NCBI GenBank assembly: GCA_934630495.1
Contig: CAKTVW010000004.1
Coordinates: forward strand, 1-64,000
From: an uncultured Oscillospiraceae bacterium
GTDB lineage: Bacteria; Bacillota; Clostridia; Oscillospirales; Oscillospiraceae
Direction of reading: 5' to 3'
DNA: 64,000 bases
Shown: positions 44,432 through 57,636 of the stretch, one piece after another
Position numbering within the stretch: position 1 is the first letter of the stretch
Layout of the letters: every line of letters starts with the position of its first letter
Position numbers and translations under genes: made by a program
Notes under the pieces: model-generated
Seen by the model: the letters and a program-made list of their open reading frames with translations, nothing else
Database searches by the model: none
Told to the model about the DNA's origin: nothing

Positions 44432-45340
44432 TCAGTCCTCCTGTCCCTCGGCCAGCGCACGCGCAACGGCCTGCTTTTCAAGCTGTGTAAGCGCGTCGCC
44501 GTGGTGCTGATACATTTTGTCGCCGCGGCGCGACTGCTGCGGCTGGGGTGCGGAATCGCCCTCCGCGATCTGCTGAGGCGTATGTAAATCTTTCTCATGC
44601 CATGATTTGAGGATCGAATTCATATAGGCCCATTTCAGCGAACCCGTATTGAGGCAGGTGCGCTCGTATGCCATGTGAATGACCTCGTCGGAAAATCCCA
44701 TGCCGATCCATGCGGCAAGGTATTGCTCTTCGGCCATCGTCAGGCGGCGCTGGTCAATTTGCAGTTGGAGACGAAGCCCCTGAATCCGCGTGTGAAGCCG
44801 AAGCTGCTGCTGAACGTAATAGCTGGCCGTTTCCAGATTGTCGATGTTTTCGTCGGCCCAGTGATAGGCCTCCTTTTCGATCATGCGCATGGAGGGGGCG
44901 CGGACGCCGCGCCGTCTGCACCGCTCAACGCAGTAATGCAGCAGGATCCCGACGACCTCGGACGGAAGCCGCAGATAATCGGTAAATGAAAGCAGAGTCT
45001 TCAGCTCCTCCGTAGAGAGCGTGCGCCCCAAGCGGCGCTGGGCTTCTCCGACGAGCTTCGGAAAGTCGCCCTGACGGCTGCGCATTGCCTGACGGACATC
45101 CTCCTCCGTATAGACGGGGTGCTCGGGCTGGACGGGAGGGCGCTCGGCGCTTTCCCAAAGACCGAGCTGACGCAGGCAACCCGTAGCGCCGATCATCTGC
45201 GGCACGGTAAAATGCAGCGCATCCAGCGCCGTTTCGAGCGGCTGCCCGGAGCGTCGATAGAGATAAAGCACGGCTGCATCCGAACAGCCGCAGGACAGCA
45301 GCTTTCGCAGTTCTTCGGTTGTTAAAGTGAGAGCCTGCAT
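44432..45340 (-). CDS. dnaD: DnaD-domain primosome protein
   Basis: This 302-residue protein has DnaB/DnaD-type domains: an N-terminal DDBH1-like part, then two DDBH2-like repeats. The first has a long helix, and the second contains the Y-x-x-x-I-x-x-x-W signature as AYMNSILKSW (about 231-240). It acts at replication restart and initiation by remodelling DNA for helicase loading by DnaI, its neighbour. AGGAGA precedes the ATG. The symbol could equally be a DnaB(Bsu)-like fusion; the family is certain, the exact member is not. Confidence 0.85.
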   Translation of the reverse strand: MQALTLTTEELRKLLSCGCSDAAVLYLYRRSGQPLETALDALHFTVPQMIGATGCLRQLGLWESAERPPVQPEHPVYTEEDVRQAMRSRQGDFPKLVGEAQRRLGRTLSTEELKTLLSFTDYLRLPSEVVGILLHYCVERCRRRGVRAPSMRMIEKEAYHWADENIDNLETASYYVQQQLRLHTRIQGLRLQLQIDQRRLTMAEEQYLAAWIGMGFSDEVIHMAYERTCLNTGSLKWAYMNSILKSWHEKDLHTPQQIAEGDSAPQPQQSRRGDKMYQHHGDALTQLEKQAVARALAEGQED

Positions 45341-45393
45341 TTCTCTTTATCTCCTGTTGAAAGATTCCGCAGTCGCGGCGGCGTTATAAAAAT

Positions 45394-45422
45394 ATTATAG
45401 CACAGGCGCGGTGCGGCGGCAA
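45394..45422 (-). promoter_or_regulatory. Promoter of dnaD-dnaI
   Basis: On the minus strand TTGCCG (45422-45417), 17 bases, TATAAT (45399-45394), about 55 bases before dnaD. Confidence 0.65.
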
Positions 45423-45500
45423 GCGCGGGGACATGCCGAAAAACAGAGAATTTCAGCCCTTGGATTTGGCAGGAAACTATATCTTGTGCAGGACAGACCG

Positions 45501-46199
45501 TCAAATCACAAATCCGCCGTTGACCGGTAGAATCTGCCCGGTGACGAAGTCCGCCTCGGCCAGATAGAGAAGCGCCTGCGCGACCGCCTCGGGCGTGCCG
45601 TTGCGTCCGAGAGGCGTTTCCTCAGCCAGCTCGCGCAGAACGTCCGGCCCGACCGTGTTTGTCATATCCGTCGGGATCACACCCGGGCATACGCAGTTGA
45701 CGCGAATATTGGACGGCCCCAGCTCCTTTGCCAGCGCTTTGGTCATGGCGATGACCGCACCCTTCGACGCGGAATAGGCGGCCTCGCACGATGCGCCGAC
45801 CTGCCCCCACATGGACGCGACATTCAGGATGCAGCCCTCCTGACGGTGCAGCATCGCGGGAAGAACGGCATTGACGCAGTGGTAGACCCCGCCGACATTC
45901 ACGCGGAACAGGCGTTCAAATTCCGCTTCCGTGATCTGAGAGATCAGACCGTAATGCGCGATGCCGGCGTTGTTGATGAGAAGCTCGACGGGCGCGAGCC
46001 GGTCGACCGCCTGCCGCACCGCGTCAGGGTCCGCGACATCACAGCATATCGCCTGCGCGCCCGTTTCCGCGCTGACCGCGTTCGCGGCATCGTGATTTTT
46101 TTCGTAGAAAAAGGCGACGCGCCAACCGGAGCGCGAAAACAGCCTTACGGCAGCCGCGCCGATCCCTCGGCTGCCGCCCGTGATCAAAACCTGTTTCAT
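45501..46199 (-). CDS. Short-chain dehydrogenase/reductase (FabG-like)
   Basis: This 232-residue Rossmann-fold oxidoreductase has the NAD(P)-binding TGGSRGIG (7-14), NNAG, the catalytic Ser (about 134, in NVASMWG), and Y-S-A-S-K (about Tyr147, Lys151). It ends with the VNGGFVI tail typical of the FabG group. The substrate may be 3-oxoacyl-ACP or another ketone; context does not help. No terminator lies between it and dnaD, whose promoter is downstream. A strong terminator isolates it from yabR. Confidence 0.9.
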   Translation of the reverse strand: MKQVLITGGSRGIGAAAVRLFSRSGWRVAFFYEKNHDAANAVSAETGAQAICCDVADPDAVRQAVDRLAPVELLINNAGIAHYGLISQITEAEFERLFRVNVGGVYHCVNAVLPAMLHRQEGCILNVASMWGQVGASCEAAYSASKGAVIAMTKALAKELGPSNIRVNCVCPGVIPTDMTNTVGPDVLRELAEETPLGRNGTPEAVAQALLYLAEADFVTGQILPVNGGFVI

Positions 46200-46251
46200 A
46201 GGTGCATCCTTTCAAAAAACGAGGCGGCCCGATAATAGGTGCCTCAATTGT

Positions 46252-46278
46252 GAAAAACGCCCCTCGGCCGAGGGGCGT
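46252..46278 (-). terminator. Terminator after yabR
   Basis: A perfect 22-base palindrome with 11-base arms (46257-46278) is followed on the minus strand by TTTTT. It ends the yabP-yabQ-divIC-yabR transcript. Confidence 0.85.
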
Positions 46279-46325
46279 AGACAAATGACTGCGTCAAAAC
46301 GCAAAGCGGGAAAACAGCAGACCGA

Positions 46326-46751
46326 TCAGCGCCGTCTGGATTTGGTTTTGTGTTCATATTGGCGGCAGGAAGAGATCTTGCTGTCGGAATCCGACATGAA
46401 CTGCTTCAGCTTTTCTTCAAACGTCAGCGGCTCCTTCGGCGCAGAAGGCGCACGGCGGGATGTGCGCGGACGTTCGCCCTGTGCCGCAGGGCGCTCCGAC
46501 TGCGTGCGGGGATGCTCCTCCTGCGCACGCTTGATCGAGAGGCTGATCTTGCCGCCTTCGTCGATGCCGAGCACCTTGACGCGGACAGTCTGCCCCTGCG
46601 TCAGATGCTTATGAATGTCGCTGACATAGCCGGAGGAGATCTCCGAAATATGTACCATGCCTACGCGGCGCTCCGGGAGCTGGATAAATGCGCCGAAATT
46701 TGTGATGGATTTGACCTGACCTTCCAGGATCGCGCCGACTGCTAACTCCAT
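46326..46751 (-). CDS. yabR: S1-domain RNA-binding protein (YabR-like)
   Basis: This 141-residue protein has an S1 RNA-binding domain (about 3-73: VGAILEGQVKSITNFGAFIQL, GMVHISEIS, VKVLGIDEGGKISLSIK) and a basic, disordered tail. It follows divIC as yabR does in B. subtilis. Such proteins bind RNA or ribosomes; the exact role is unknown. The ribosome-binding site is not ideal (AAGG four bases before the ATG, with GGAGG further upstream). Confidence 0.9.
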   Translation of the reverse strand: MELAVGAILEGQVKSITNFGAFIQLPERRVGMVHISEISSGYVSDIHKHLTQGQTVRVKVLGIDEGGKISLSIKRAQEEHPRTQSERPAAQGERPRTSRRAPSAPKEPLTFEEKLKQFMSDSDSKISSCRQYEHKTKSRRR

Positions 46752-46772
46752 ATACCTTGTAGTTTCCTCCGT

Positions 46773-47051
46773 CTATTTGCTGCTGTCAATGAAAATGCTG
46801 TCACCGTCTTCGAGCAGATTCAGGCGTTCGCGGGCAAGCTTACGCACCGAATCATCCGTACCGAGCGCATCGTAATCCTCCTGAAGCTGTGCGTTGGCGT
46901 CCTCAAGCTCCGTGATCTCGTCGCGAAGCGCGGCGCGCTGCTGCTTTAAGGCTTCCAGTCTCGGCTGAAGCGCGGCGACGGTGGCGACGGCGTAGAGCAG
47001 GACTGCCAGCAGTATCAGCTTGGTAATGAGTGACGATTTGCGCAGACGCAT
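46773..47051 (-). CDS. divIC: Septum formation initiator DivIC/FtsB
   Basis: This 92-residue bitopic division protein has a short basic cytoplasmic start, a membrane segment (about 8-28), and a coiled coil (about 32-62) before the conserved ARERLNLLEDGD tail. It forms the FtsL/DivIC/DivIB complex at the septum. TGGAGGGAACC precedes the ATG. Its first 149 bases overlap the end of the yabQ frame, which is unusually long. Confidence 0.93.
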   Translation of the reverse strand: MRLRKSSLITKLILLAVLLYAVATVAALQPRLEALKQQRAALRDEITELEDANAQLQEDYDALGTDDSVRKLARERLNLLEDGDSIFIDSSK

Positions 47052-47496
47052 GTACGGTTCCCTCCAGTGATTTCTTTCGCTGCTTATTTATTGTAACCGA
47101 TTTTTTTCGGCTTGAAAAGGCCTTTTTGACATTTTTTTGCAAAAAAGCAAGAATTTTTTTACATAAACGCCCGAAAGCACGGATCGGCCACGTCGCCAGA
47201 CGCCAAAAACCGCTTACTCCGCGCAGAATCCACGGGCTTAACAGAAGAAAATACAGACATGTTCCGACGAGCATCCCGATCGGCATAAAAATGCGGAAGC
47301 TGCCGCCGCCGGGATAGAGCGCAAACAGACAGTTGCCGAGGAGCAGCACAAGCACGAACAGAAGATCGAGAAGCTGTGTCAATCCCCGAAGCGACCTGCG
47401 CAGGCCGCGCAGAAGATCGTAGCTCAGGCCGTAAACGGCGCCGAATGCCGCCGCCCACAGAAACTGCACGGCCTGTAGACTCAGAGGCTGCTCCAT
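46903..47496 (-). CDS. yabQ: Spore cortex protein YabQ, extended C-terminus
   Basis: This 197-residue protein has four membrane segments in the first 105 residues (LQAVQFLWAAAFGAVYG, LDLLFVLVLLLG, IFMPIGMLVGTCLYFLL) and then a basic region. YabQ is a sigma-E sporulation membrane protein needed for cortex formation in B. subtilis. The last 50 residues are Arg/Ala-rich and overlap divIC out of frame by 149 bases, so they may be a non-conserved extension after a lost stop. The ATG follows the yabP stop directly (TAAATG). Confidence 0.85.
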   Translation of the reverse strand: MEQPLSLQAVQFLWAAAFGAVYGLSYDLLRGLRRSLRGLTQLLDLLFVLVLLLGNCLFALYPGGGSFRIFMPIGMLVGTCLYFLLLSPWILRGVSGFWRLATWPIRAFGRLCKKILAFLQKNVKKAFSSRKKSVTINKQRKKSLEGTVHASAQIVTHYQADTAGSPALRRRHRRRASAETGSLKAAARRASRRDHGA

Positions 47497-47772
47497 TTAT
47501 CCGAACAGACGACGGAAAAAACCGCCAGCCTTTTGCAGTTCCTCGTAGGACAGACTGTTGATCGTCCCGCTGACGGAAACCTGACCGCCGTCCGTCGACA
47601 GGGAATTGAGATGCAGCTCCTGCCCCCGCACGATCAGAAGCCCCCGAACGGTTTGCAGGACGACTGCGGCCTCATCAAAGCTTTCGATCTCTTTTACGCC
47701 GCTGACGCGCAGCTTGGAACGATCGTCCAGATGAAGGTCATGCGCCTCCTGCCGATTTGCCTCATTTGCCAT
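47497..47772 (-). CDS. yabP: Spore coat/cortex protein YabP
   Basis: This 91-residue protein has the YabP/YqfC beta-rich fold: LRVSGVKEIESFDEAAVVLQT, then LLIVRGQELHL and SVSGTINSLSYEE. It belongs to the sigma-E sporulation set with YabQ. The second of two close ATGs (47772) is chosen because the first abuts the GGAGGG site. It is followed without spacing by yabQ. In B. subtilis the same order runs yabP-yabQ-divIC-yabR. Confidence 0.9.
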   Translation of the reverse strand: MANEANRQEAHDLHLDDRSKLRVSGVKEIESFDEAAVVLQTVRGLLIVRGQELHLNSLSTDGGQVSVSGTINSLSYEELQKAGGFFRRLFG

Positions 47773-47815
47773 CGTCATCCCTCCGCAATATATATACGCT
47801 GCGGAAGAAAAAATA

Positions 47816-48883
47816 TTACAAAACCTGATTCGGGTCGTACATCGCCGCGCTCAGTACGTCTGCCAGCTCGACCAGACCGTGGTGCCGGCCGTAGCAATAA
47901 TCAAGCTCGATGCCGCGGCTTCGCAGCTCAAGCGGCGTCGGCTCCAGCGATACGGAGAACGTGACGCGCGTTCCGCCGTCTTCGGTATCTCCGGCGCTGA
48001 TCGTGCCGCCGTGCAGGCGGGCGATCTCGCGCACCATCGGCAGCCCCAGCCCGATCCCGCGGCGCGGATCGCCGAGAGGATGCTCCGAAAAACGGTCGAA
48101 GAGATTTGACGCGGCATCCTTGGAAATGCCCGTGCCGGTGTCGCTGACGTGGATGAGCAGGAAATATCCCTGCTTTTCGGCCGAGAGTGTGATCGTGCCG
48201 CCGCGCGGCGTATAGTTCATGGCATTTGAAAGCAGATTATACAGCGCACGCTCCAGAAGCTTCCCGTCGACATCGCCGCGAACGGGTCCCTCCGGCTCCG
48301 TGAAGCGGAAGCACAGTCCCGCCGATTCGGCAAGCGGCCGCACCTCGTCGGCAAAGGTGCGCAGAAAAAGCGTCAGATTGGTGGGAACACGGTGAAACTC
48401 CCTGCGGCGCAAAATCAGCATACCGCCGTCGGACATCTGATTGCACAGACGAAGAAGCTGATAGACGGAACGATTCAGCGCGGCGGAGGCTTCGGGAAGC
48501 TCGCTCGCGTTTTCAAACAGCTCGGTCGAAGCAGTGACAAGCTGCTGTAACGGCTTGCGCAGGGCGGCTGAGGCATTGACGAGGGCTGCGGCGGTGGTGT
48601 TCTGCTCCGCCGTTCTTCGCGCCGCGACAAATAGATCGCCGTATTGCGTGGAGCGCACGGCGGCGTCATATTCTTCGCCCGAGAGCAGCAGCGGAAGCCG
48701 CAGCACGCCCGAGCGATCCCAGAGCGCGAACAGCGCGCCGTCGCCTTCCAAAAAAGCCTCGAGCGGAGTCCCGTCCGCCAAAAGCGCGTGCGCGGCGCTG
48801 TTATGCCAGCATACGACTCCGTTTTCCACCAGAAAAGCGGGCTGTGCAAACAGCTCAAGCACCTGCTTGAATCGTTCGTCCAT
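47816..48883 (-). CDS. Histidine-kinase-like protein lacking the phospho-acceptor His
   Basis: This 355-residue soluble protein has a PAS-like N-terminal part (about 1-85), a dimerisation-helix region and a full HATPase_c domain (N-box NLLSNAMNY 216-224, G1 DTGTGIS 248-254, G2 GIGLGL 276-281). In the H-box position the sequence reads SAALRKPL (105-112), where active kinases have S-H-E-L-R-x-P-L, so the histidine is Ala106. A 36-residue C-terminal tail (from RSRGIELDYCYG) is additional. No response regulator is adjacent. It has its own promoter and lies next to the yabP sporulation genes. It may act as an ATP-dependent or allosteric partner rather than a phosphodonor. Confidence 0.85.
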   Translation of the reverse strand: MDERFKQVLELFAQPAFLVENGVVCWHNSAAHALLADGTPLEAFLEGDGALFALWDRSGVLRLPLLLSGEEYDAAVRSTQYGDLFVAARRTAEQNTTAAALVNASAALRKPLQQLVTASTELFENASELPEASAALNRSVYQLLRLCNQMSDGGMLILRRREFHRVPTNLTLFLRTFADEVRPLAESAGLCFRFTEPEGPVRGDVDGKLLERALYNLLSNAMNYTPRGGTITLSAEKQGYFLLIHVSDTGTGISKDAASNLFDRFSEHPLGDPRRGIGLGLPMVREIARLHGGTISAGDTEDGGTRVTFSVSLEPTPLELRSRGIELDYCYGRHHGLVELADVLSAAMYDPNQVL

Positions 48884-48926
48884 GCGGTACCACCTCCGTT
48901 GTAGTATCTGTATTTCCGTTAGGATA

Positions 48927-48946
48927 TTCTATGGTAAACCATGGAA
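48927..48946. promoter_or_regulatory. 20-base inverted repeat, possible operator
   Basis: TTCTATGGT and ACCATGGAA flank AA with a single mismatch. It sits in the leader of the histidine-kinase-like gene, between its promoter and start. It could bind a dimeric regulator or form a small RNA hairpin. The 381-base gap 48884-49264 holds only this, the two divergent promoters and the uvrA ribosome site. Confidence 0.4.
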
Positions 48947-49043
48947 AATGAAAGGCACGGCCTGACGAGAAGAAGCGGAAAGAGGCGCTGATCTGTCTGG
49001 AAAAACGAAATACTGTTTTGCCTATCCTTTGTAGTTCAATTCA

Positions 49044-49072
49044 ATCATACTCTATTTTTGCCCGAAACGCAA
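49044..49072 (-). promoter_or_regulatory. Promoter of the histidine-kinase-like gene
   Basis: On the minus strand TTGCGT (49072-49067), 17 bases, TATGAT (49049-49044), leaving a leader of about 150 bases. Confidence 0.6.
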
Positions 49073-49146
49073 GTGAAAGGACACGAAATATTGTGAAAAT
49101 CGAGAGATACGATATAAAATAGCCGAAAACTGCAATAAAATTGCGG

Positions 49147-49175
49147 TTGCTGTATAAAAATATCTGTGGTATAAT
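49147..49175 (+). promoter_or_regulatory. Promoter of uvrA
   Basis: TTGCTG (49147-49152), 17 bases, TATAAT (49170-49175). No Gram-positive LexA box (GAAC-N4-GTTC) was seen between it and uvrA. Confidence 0.7.
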
Positions 49176-49264
49176 CAAGGGTGCTCTTGCAGCGGACCGC
49201 AAGTCTGCAGGAGCGTCGGGCGCAGTGCTTTCGCGCCCGAAATATCTTTGTCAGGAGGCGCTCC

Positions 49265-52093
<2,829 letters not shown>

Positions 52094-52105
52094 GGAGACG
52101 GTACG

Positions 52106-52765
52106 ATGGAGCGCGACCGCTTGACAAAGCGCTTTTTACTGCGCAGTCCGGACGCATTGACGGATGCGGAGCTGTTGGAGCTGCTGCTTCGCTTTACGGG
52201 CGACGGGGCAGGGGAACGCGCGGAGGCTGTGCTTGCCCGCTTTCCGAATATTGCCGCAGTCATGGAGGCCGATACGGAGGCGCTGAGCGCCGTGTCTGGA
52301 CTGAGTGAAAACGACGTTCTGCTGCTGCGGCTGGTACCGGAGCTGCACAGACGCTATTTTCTCTCCCGAACACAGACGGAAGAGCGCCTGACGGACAGCG
52401 CGGCGTTCGGCCGCTATCTGCTCCCGTACTTTTACGGCGCGCGGGACGAAATGGTCTATCTTCTGAGTCTGGACGCGGCGGGCAAGGTCCTGAACTGCCG
52501 CCTTCTCGGACACGGCAGCGTCAACTCCGCCAATGTCCCCGCGCGGCGTCTGGTGCAGGAAGCGCTCGGCGCCAACGCGACCGCCGTGGTGCTGGCGCAT
52601 AATCATCCCTCCGGCATCGCGCTGCCCTCAAAGGAGGATGTGGAGCTGACGCTCCGACTGCGCGACGCTCTGGATGTGATGGACATTCTGCTGCTGGATC
52701 ACATTGTCGTTGCCGACGATGATTTTGTTTCCATGCGCGACAGCGGCTATCTGTTCCGATACTGA
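52106..52765 (+). CDS. radC: RadC-family (JAMM/MPN+) protein
   Basis: This 219-residue protein has an N-terminal helix-hairpin-helix region and a JAMM metalloprotease-like domain with His165, His167 and Asp178 in HNHPSG...SKEDV. RadC proteins were linked to DNA repair, but their role is still debated. AAGGAGACGG precedes the ATG. It shares the uvrA transcript and ends at a strong two-way terminator. Confidence 0.93.
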   Translation: MERDRLTKRFLLRSPDALTDAELLELLLRFTGDGAGERAEAVLARFPNIAAVMEADTEALSAVSGLSENDVLLLRLVPELHRRYFLSRTQTEERLTDSAAFGRYLLPYFYGARDEMVYLLSLDAAGKVLNCRLLGHGSVNSANVPARRLVQEALGANATAVVLAHNHPSGIALPSKEDVELTLRLRDALDVMDILLLDHIVVADDDFVSMRDSGYLFRY

Positions 52766-52784
52766 CGAACCTCAGCTTGAAGAC

Positions 52785-52826
52785 AAAAAGCATCCCGACA
52801 GGATGAATCCTGTCGGGATACTTTTT
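52785..52826. terminator. Bidirectional terminator between radC and gatD
   Basis: A long stem: AAAAAG, mismatch, then a 12-base perfect section (52792-52803 with 52808-52819), then CTTTTT. A and T runs on either side suit both convergent operons. Confidence 0.92.
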
Positions 52827-52835
52827 GCCTTGTAA

Positions 52836-53558
52836 CTATTTCAGTGTGCGGAAGCGCTTGTTCAGCTCTGCGGCGGTCGTCTCGTACGCGGCTTCAATGG
52901 CGGGATAGCGGACGGTATCGGCATAGGCGTCCTGCAAGAGAAGCTTTGCGATCAGACGAAGCATGGCGGGGTTCTTGACGAGCAGAGGCCCGGCAAGATG
53001 CGTGCCGAAGCAGTTTTTCTCGCGGAAGCCCTCGCCGTCGAGGTCGCGGCTGTTTCCGAAGCCCATCATCGGCTGAAACAGCGGCGTCCGAATGCCGTCC
53101 GTGCGGCTGCACTTGTTCATAAAGCCGACGACCTGCTCCGGGAACAGCTCCGTCGTCGCAAGCACGTCGCCCGTGATGCGCCGCTTGCCCTCAACGCTTT
53201 CAAAATCAAACAGCTCGAGGCAGTCGCAGCGATTTCCGTCGGCATCGGTCACGCTTTTTCCGAGAAGCTCAAACGCATTTCCCGTAAAAAGGACGACCTT
53301 GTTTGCATTTACGGCGTCGCGAAGCGGCTGCGCATACTTTTTAAGCTGCGTCAGAGCAAGCTTCTGCCTGCGCTCGGTGCCCGCGCCCATGTAATAAAAG
53401 TCGTAACCGGAAATATCCTTTTCTTCGTAAAGAGAGAGCGTATCGACGGCGACGCTGTGCCCGAGGTCGGTGAGATACCGTGCCAAAACAGCGACGTTTG
53501 CATATTCGCCATAGAGATTCATGACGTCGTCATAAAGATGCAGGAGCTTTAATTTCAT
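52836..53558 (-). CDS. gatD: GatD-like glutamine amidotransferase lacking catalytic residues
   Basis: This 240-residue protein matches GatD (CobB/CobQ-like class I glutaminase), which supplies ammonia to MurT for amidating lipid II. The fold signals are present (IGDxxN-like NLYGEYANV, MGAGTERRQ, VVGF, GTHLAGPLLVKNP). However, aligned by eye with Staphylococcus aureus GatD, the nucleophile Cys of the ICGGYQ-LG loop falls on Gly93 (VLFTGNAFELLG) and the catalytic His of GTYLHGP on Ala189. Other cysteines (111, 113, 150, 183) are out of register. It may have lost glutaminase activity or use another nitrogen source. It starts seven bases after murT. Confidence 0.85.
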   Translation of the reverse strand: MKLKLLHLYDDVMNLYGEYANVAVLARYLTDLGHSVAVDTLSLYEEKDISGYDFYYMGAGTERRQKLALTQLKKYAQPLRDAVNANKVVLFTGNAFELLGKSVTDADGNRCDCLELFDFESVEGKRRITGDVLATTELFPEQVVGFMNKCSRTDGIRTPLFQPMMGFGNSRDLDGEGFREKNCFGTHLAGPLLVKNPAMLRLIAKLLLQDAYADTVRYPAIEAAYETTAAELNKRFRTLK

Positions 53559-53565
53559 AACGGCC

Positions 53566-54891
53566 TCACTTCCTTTCGGTGTTGGAGAGGAACTTTTCGC
53601 GGTCGGAGAAGCAGGTGACCGCATAAAGCTGTTCCTCGCCGGATGCCTTGATCGCGCCGCAGGCCTCGTCAATGTCCTGATAAACATGCAGCTTGTCCTG
53701 CGGGACGGAGGTAAAGGCGAAGCGCGTGGCAAGATCGTTGCAATACTTGCCGCAGAGGTAGATGTTCTTTACGATATCGTTGTTGAGCAGGTCAAAATTG
53801 ATATCCCAGAGCCAGGAAGTCTCGCTCGTGAAATACTTTCGGCTTACGGCGTCGACGATCACGATAACGCTGCACGGAACGCCCTGCGCCATGGCATATT
53901 TAAAGGACATGTCGTAGGAAACGGAGTTCTCGTGCTTGGAGATCAGGAAGGTGCCGGGGTGCCTGCCGAGCGTAAACTCGATGTAGCGGCCGTTTTTGAT
54001 AATGTAGTTGCCGATGTGCTCGGCGACCTCGCTGCCCGGAACGCCCAGCAGCGTACAGACGGAATAGGCGGCAAGAATGTTGTAGATATTGTAAATGCTC
54101 TTAAAGGCCAGTCGGATGCGGTCCTTGCCGTTGACCGTAATGCAGCCGTTCGGAAGATCGATGTCTGTTACGGTGAAGTCCGTATCATGCCGCGCGAAGC
54201 CGCAGGCGGGGCAGTGATACAGGCCGACGTGGTTGAAGTGGTAGTAATCGTAGACCATCGGCTTGCCACAGACGGGGCAGTAGAGGCCGTCGTTATAGGC
54301 ACCGATAAATCGGTCGGTATCGACGGACGTATGCGCCAATCCGAACCAGAGCACATTTTTCCGTCCGCGCCCGAAAAGGGAAACGGTCGGGTCATCGGCA
54401 TTCAGGATCAGCATGGTCTCGTCAAAAATGCTTTCCGCGATCGCGTCAAAGACCCATTCCGGATGACCGTTTCGAGTCAACTGATCGCGGTAGAGATTGG
54501 TAATAACATAATGCGTCGGCTTGAACCAGCGGAACGTGTGCTTGGCATAACGCTCGTCGGATTCGATCAGCAGGACGTCCTGCTTCATCTTGCCGCCGAG
54601 GGTGCAGGAGTTGAGGATCATGGTGGTCACGCCCTCGATCTGGTTGGAGCCTTCGGCATTGTAGGCAACGGTCTTCCCGGACGCCTTCAGGACGGTGGCG
54701 ATCATTTCGACGGTCGAGGTCTTACCGTTGCTGCCGGTGACGGCTACGACGGCCTTTGGGAGCTGAATACGGCTGAGAATATCCGGGCAGATCTTCAGGG
54801 CATACTTGCCGGGCAGACTGCTGCCCTTGCCGACGATGCGTCCGACGAGCCGAACGAAACGGCATATCAGGATGGCGAGAAGCTTTCTCAT
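53566..54891 (-). CDS. murT: MurT-like Mur ligase, divergent catalytic region
   Basis: This 441-residue ligase-like protein has the ATP P-loop GSNGKTST at 53-60, ESDERY, the central domain NADDP, a four-Cys zinc ribbon (CPVC 205-208, CPAC 227-230), and a C-terminal DUF1727-type domain ending SWLWDINF. In S. aureus the MurT Asp before the SW pair completes the GatD triad; here that position is Glu357 (TSETSW). The usual KNP-x-G loop is also replaced. The ATG at 54891 has AAGGAAG upstream. It pairs with the GatD-like gene, which is also altered, so the pair may have changed function together. Confidence 0.86.
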   Translation of the reverse strand: MRKLLAILICRFVRLVGRIVGKGSSLPGKYALKICPDILSRIQLPKAVVAVTGSNGKTSTVEMIATVLKASGKTVAYNAEGSNQIEGVTTMILNSCTLGGKMKQDVLLIESDERYAKHTFRWFKPTHYVITNLYRDQLTRNGHPEWVFDAIAESIFDETMLILNADDPTVSLFGRGRKNVLWFGLAHTSVDTDRFIGAYNDGLYCPVCGKPMVYDYYHFNHVGLYHCPACGFARHDTDFTVTDIDLPNGCITVNGKDRIRLAFKSIYNIYNILAAYSVCTLLGVPGSEVAEHIGNYIIKNGRYIEFTLGRHPGTFLISKHENSVSYDMSFKYAMAQGVPCSVIVIVDAVSRKYFTSETSWLWDINFDLLNNDIVKNIYLCGKYCNDLATRFAFTSVPQDKLHVYQDIDEACGAIKASGEEQLYAVTCFSDREKFLSNTERK

Positions 54892-54949
54892 GTTTTTCTT
54901 CCTTTCGGTGCAAACGCGCAACTTTTACAATATACCACAGCTTGTCCGA

Positions 54950-57552
<2,603 letters not shown>

Positions 57553-57636
57553 TAGATACCACCCCGTATACTGTATGCCTTTTCGGGGCGGGATATGTCA
57601 GCGCGGCGGTCGGGAGGCTGATCGTGCTTTGCAGGC

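Noticed and set aside
48883..48899. GGAGGTGGTACCGC on the minus strand, resembling the T-box core
   Set aside because: It is the ribosome-binding site and start of the kinase-like gene. There is no stem I, specifier or terminator upstream, and the gene is not an amino-acid gene.
49176..49264. LexA (SOS) box before uvrA
   Set aside because: No GAAC-N4-GTTC type sequence is present in the leader or over the promoter.
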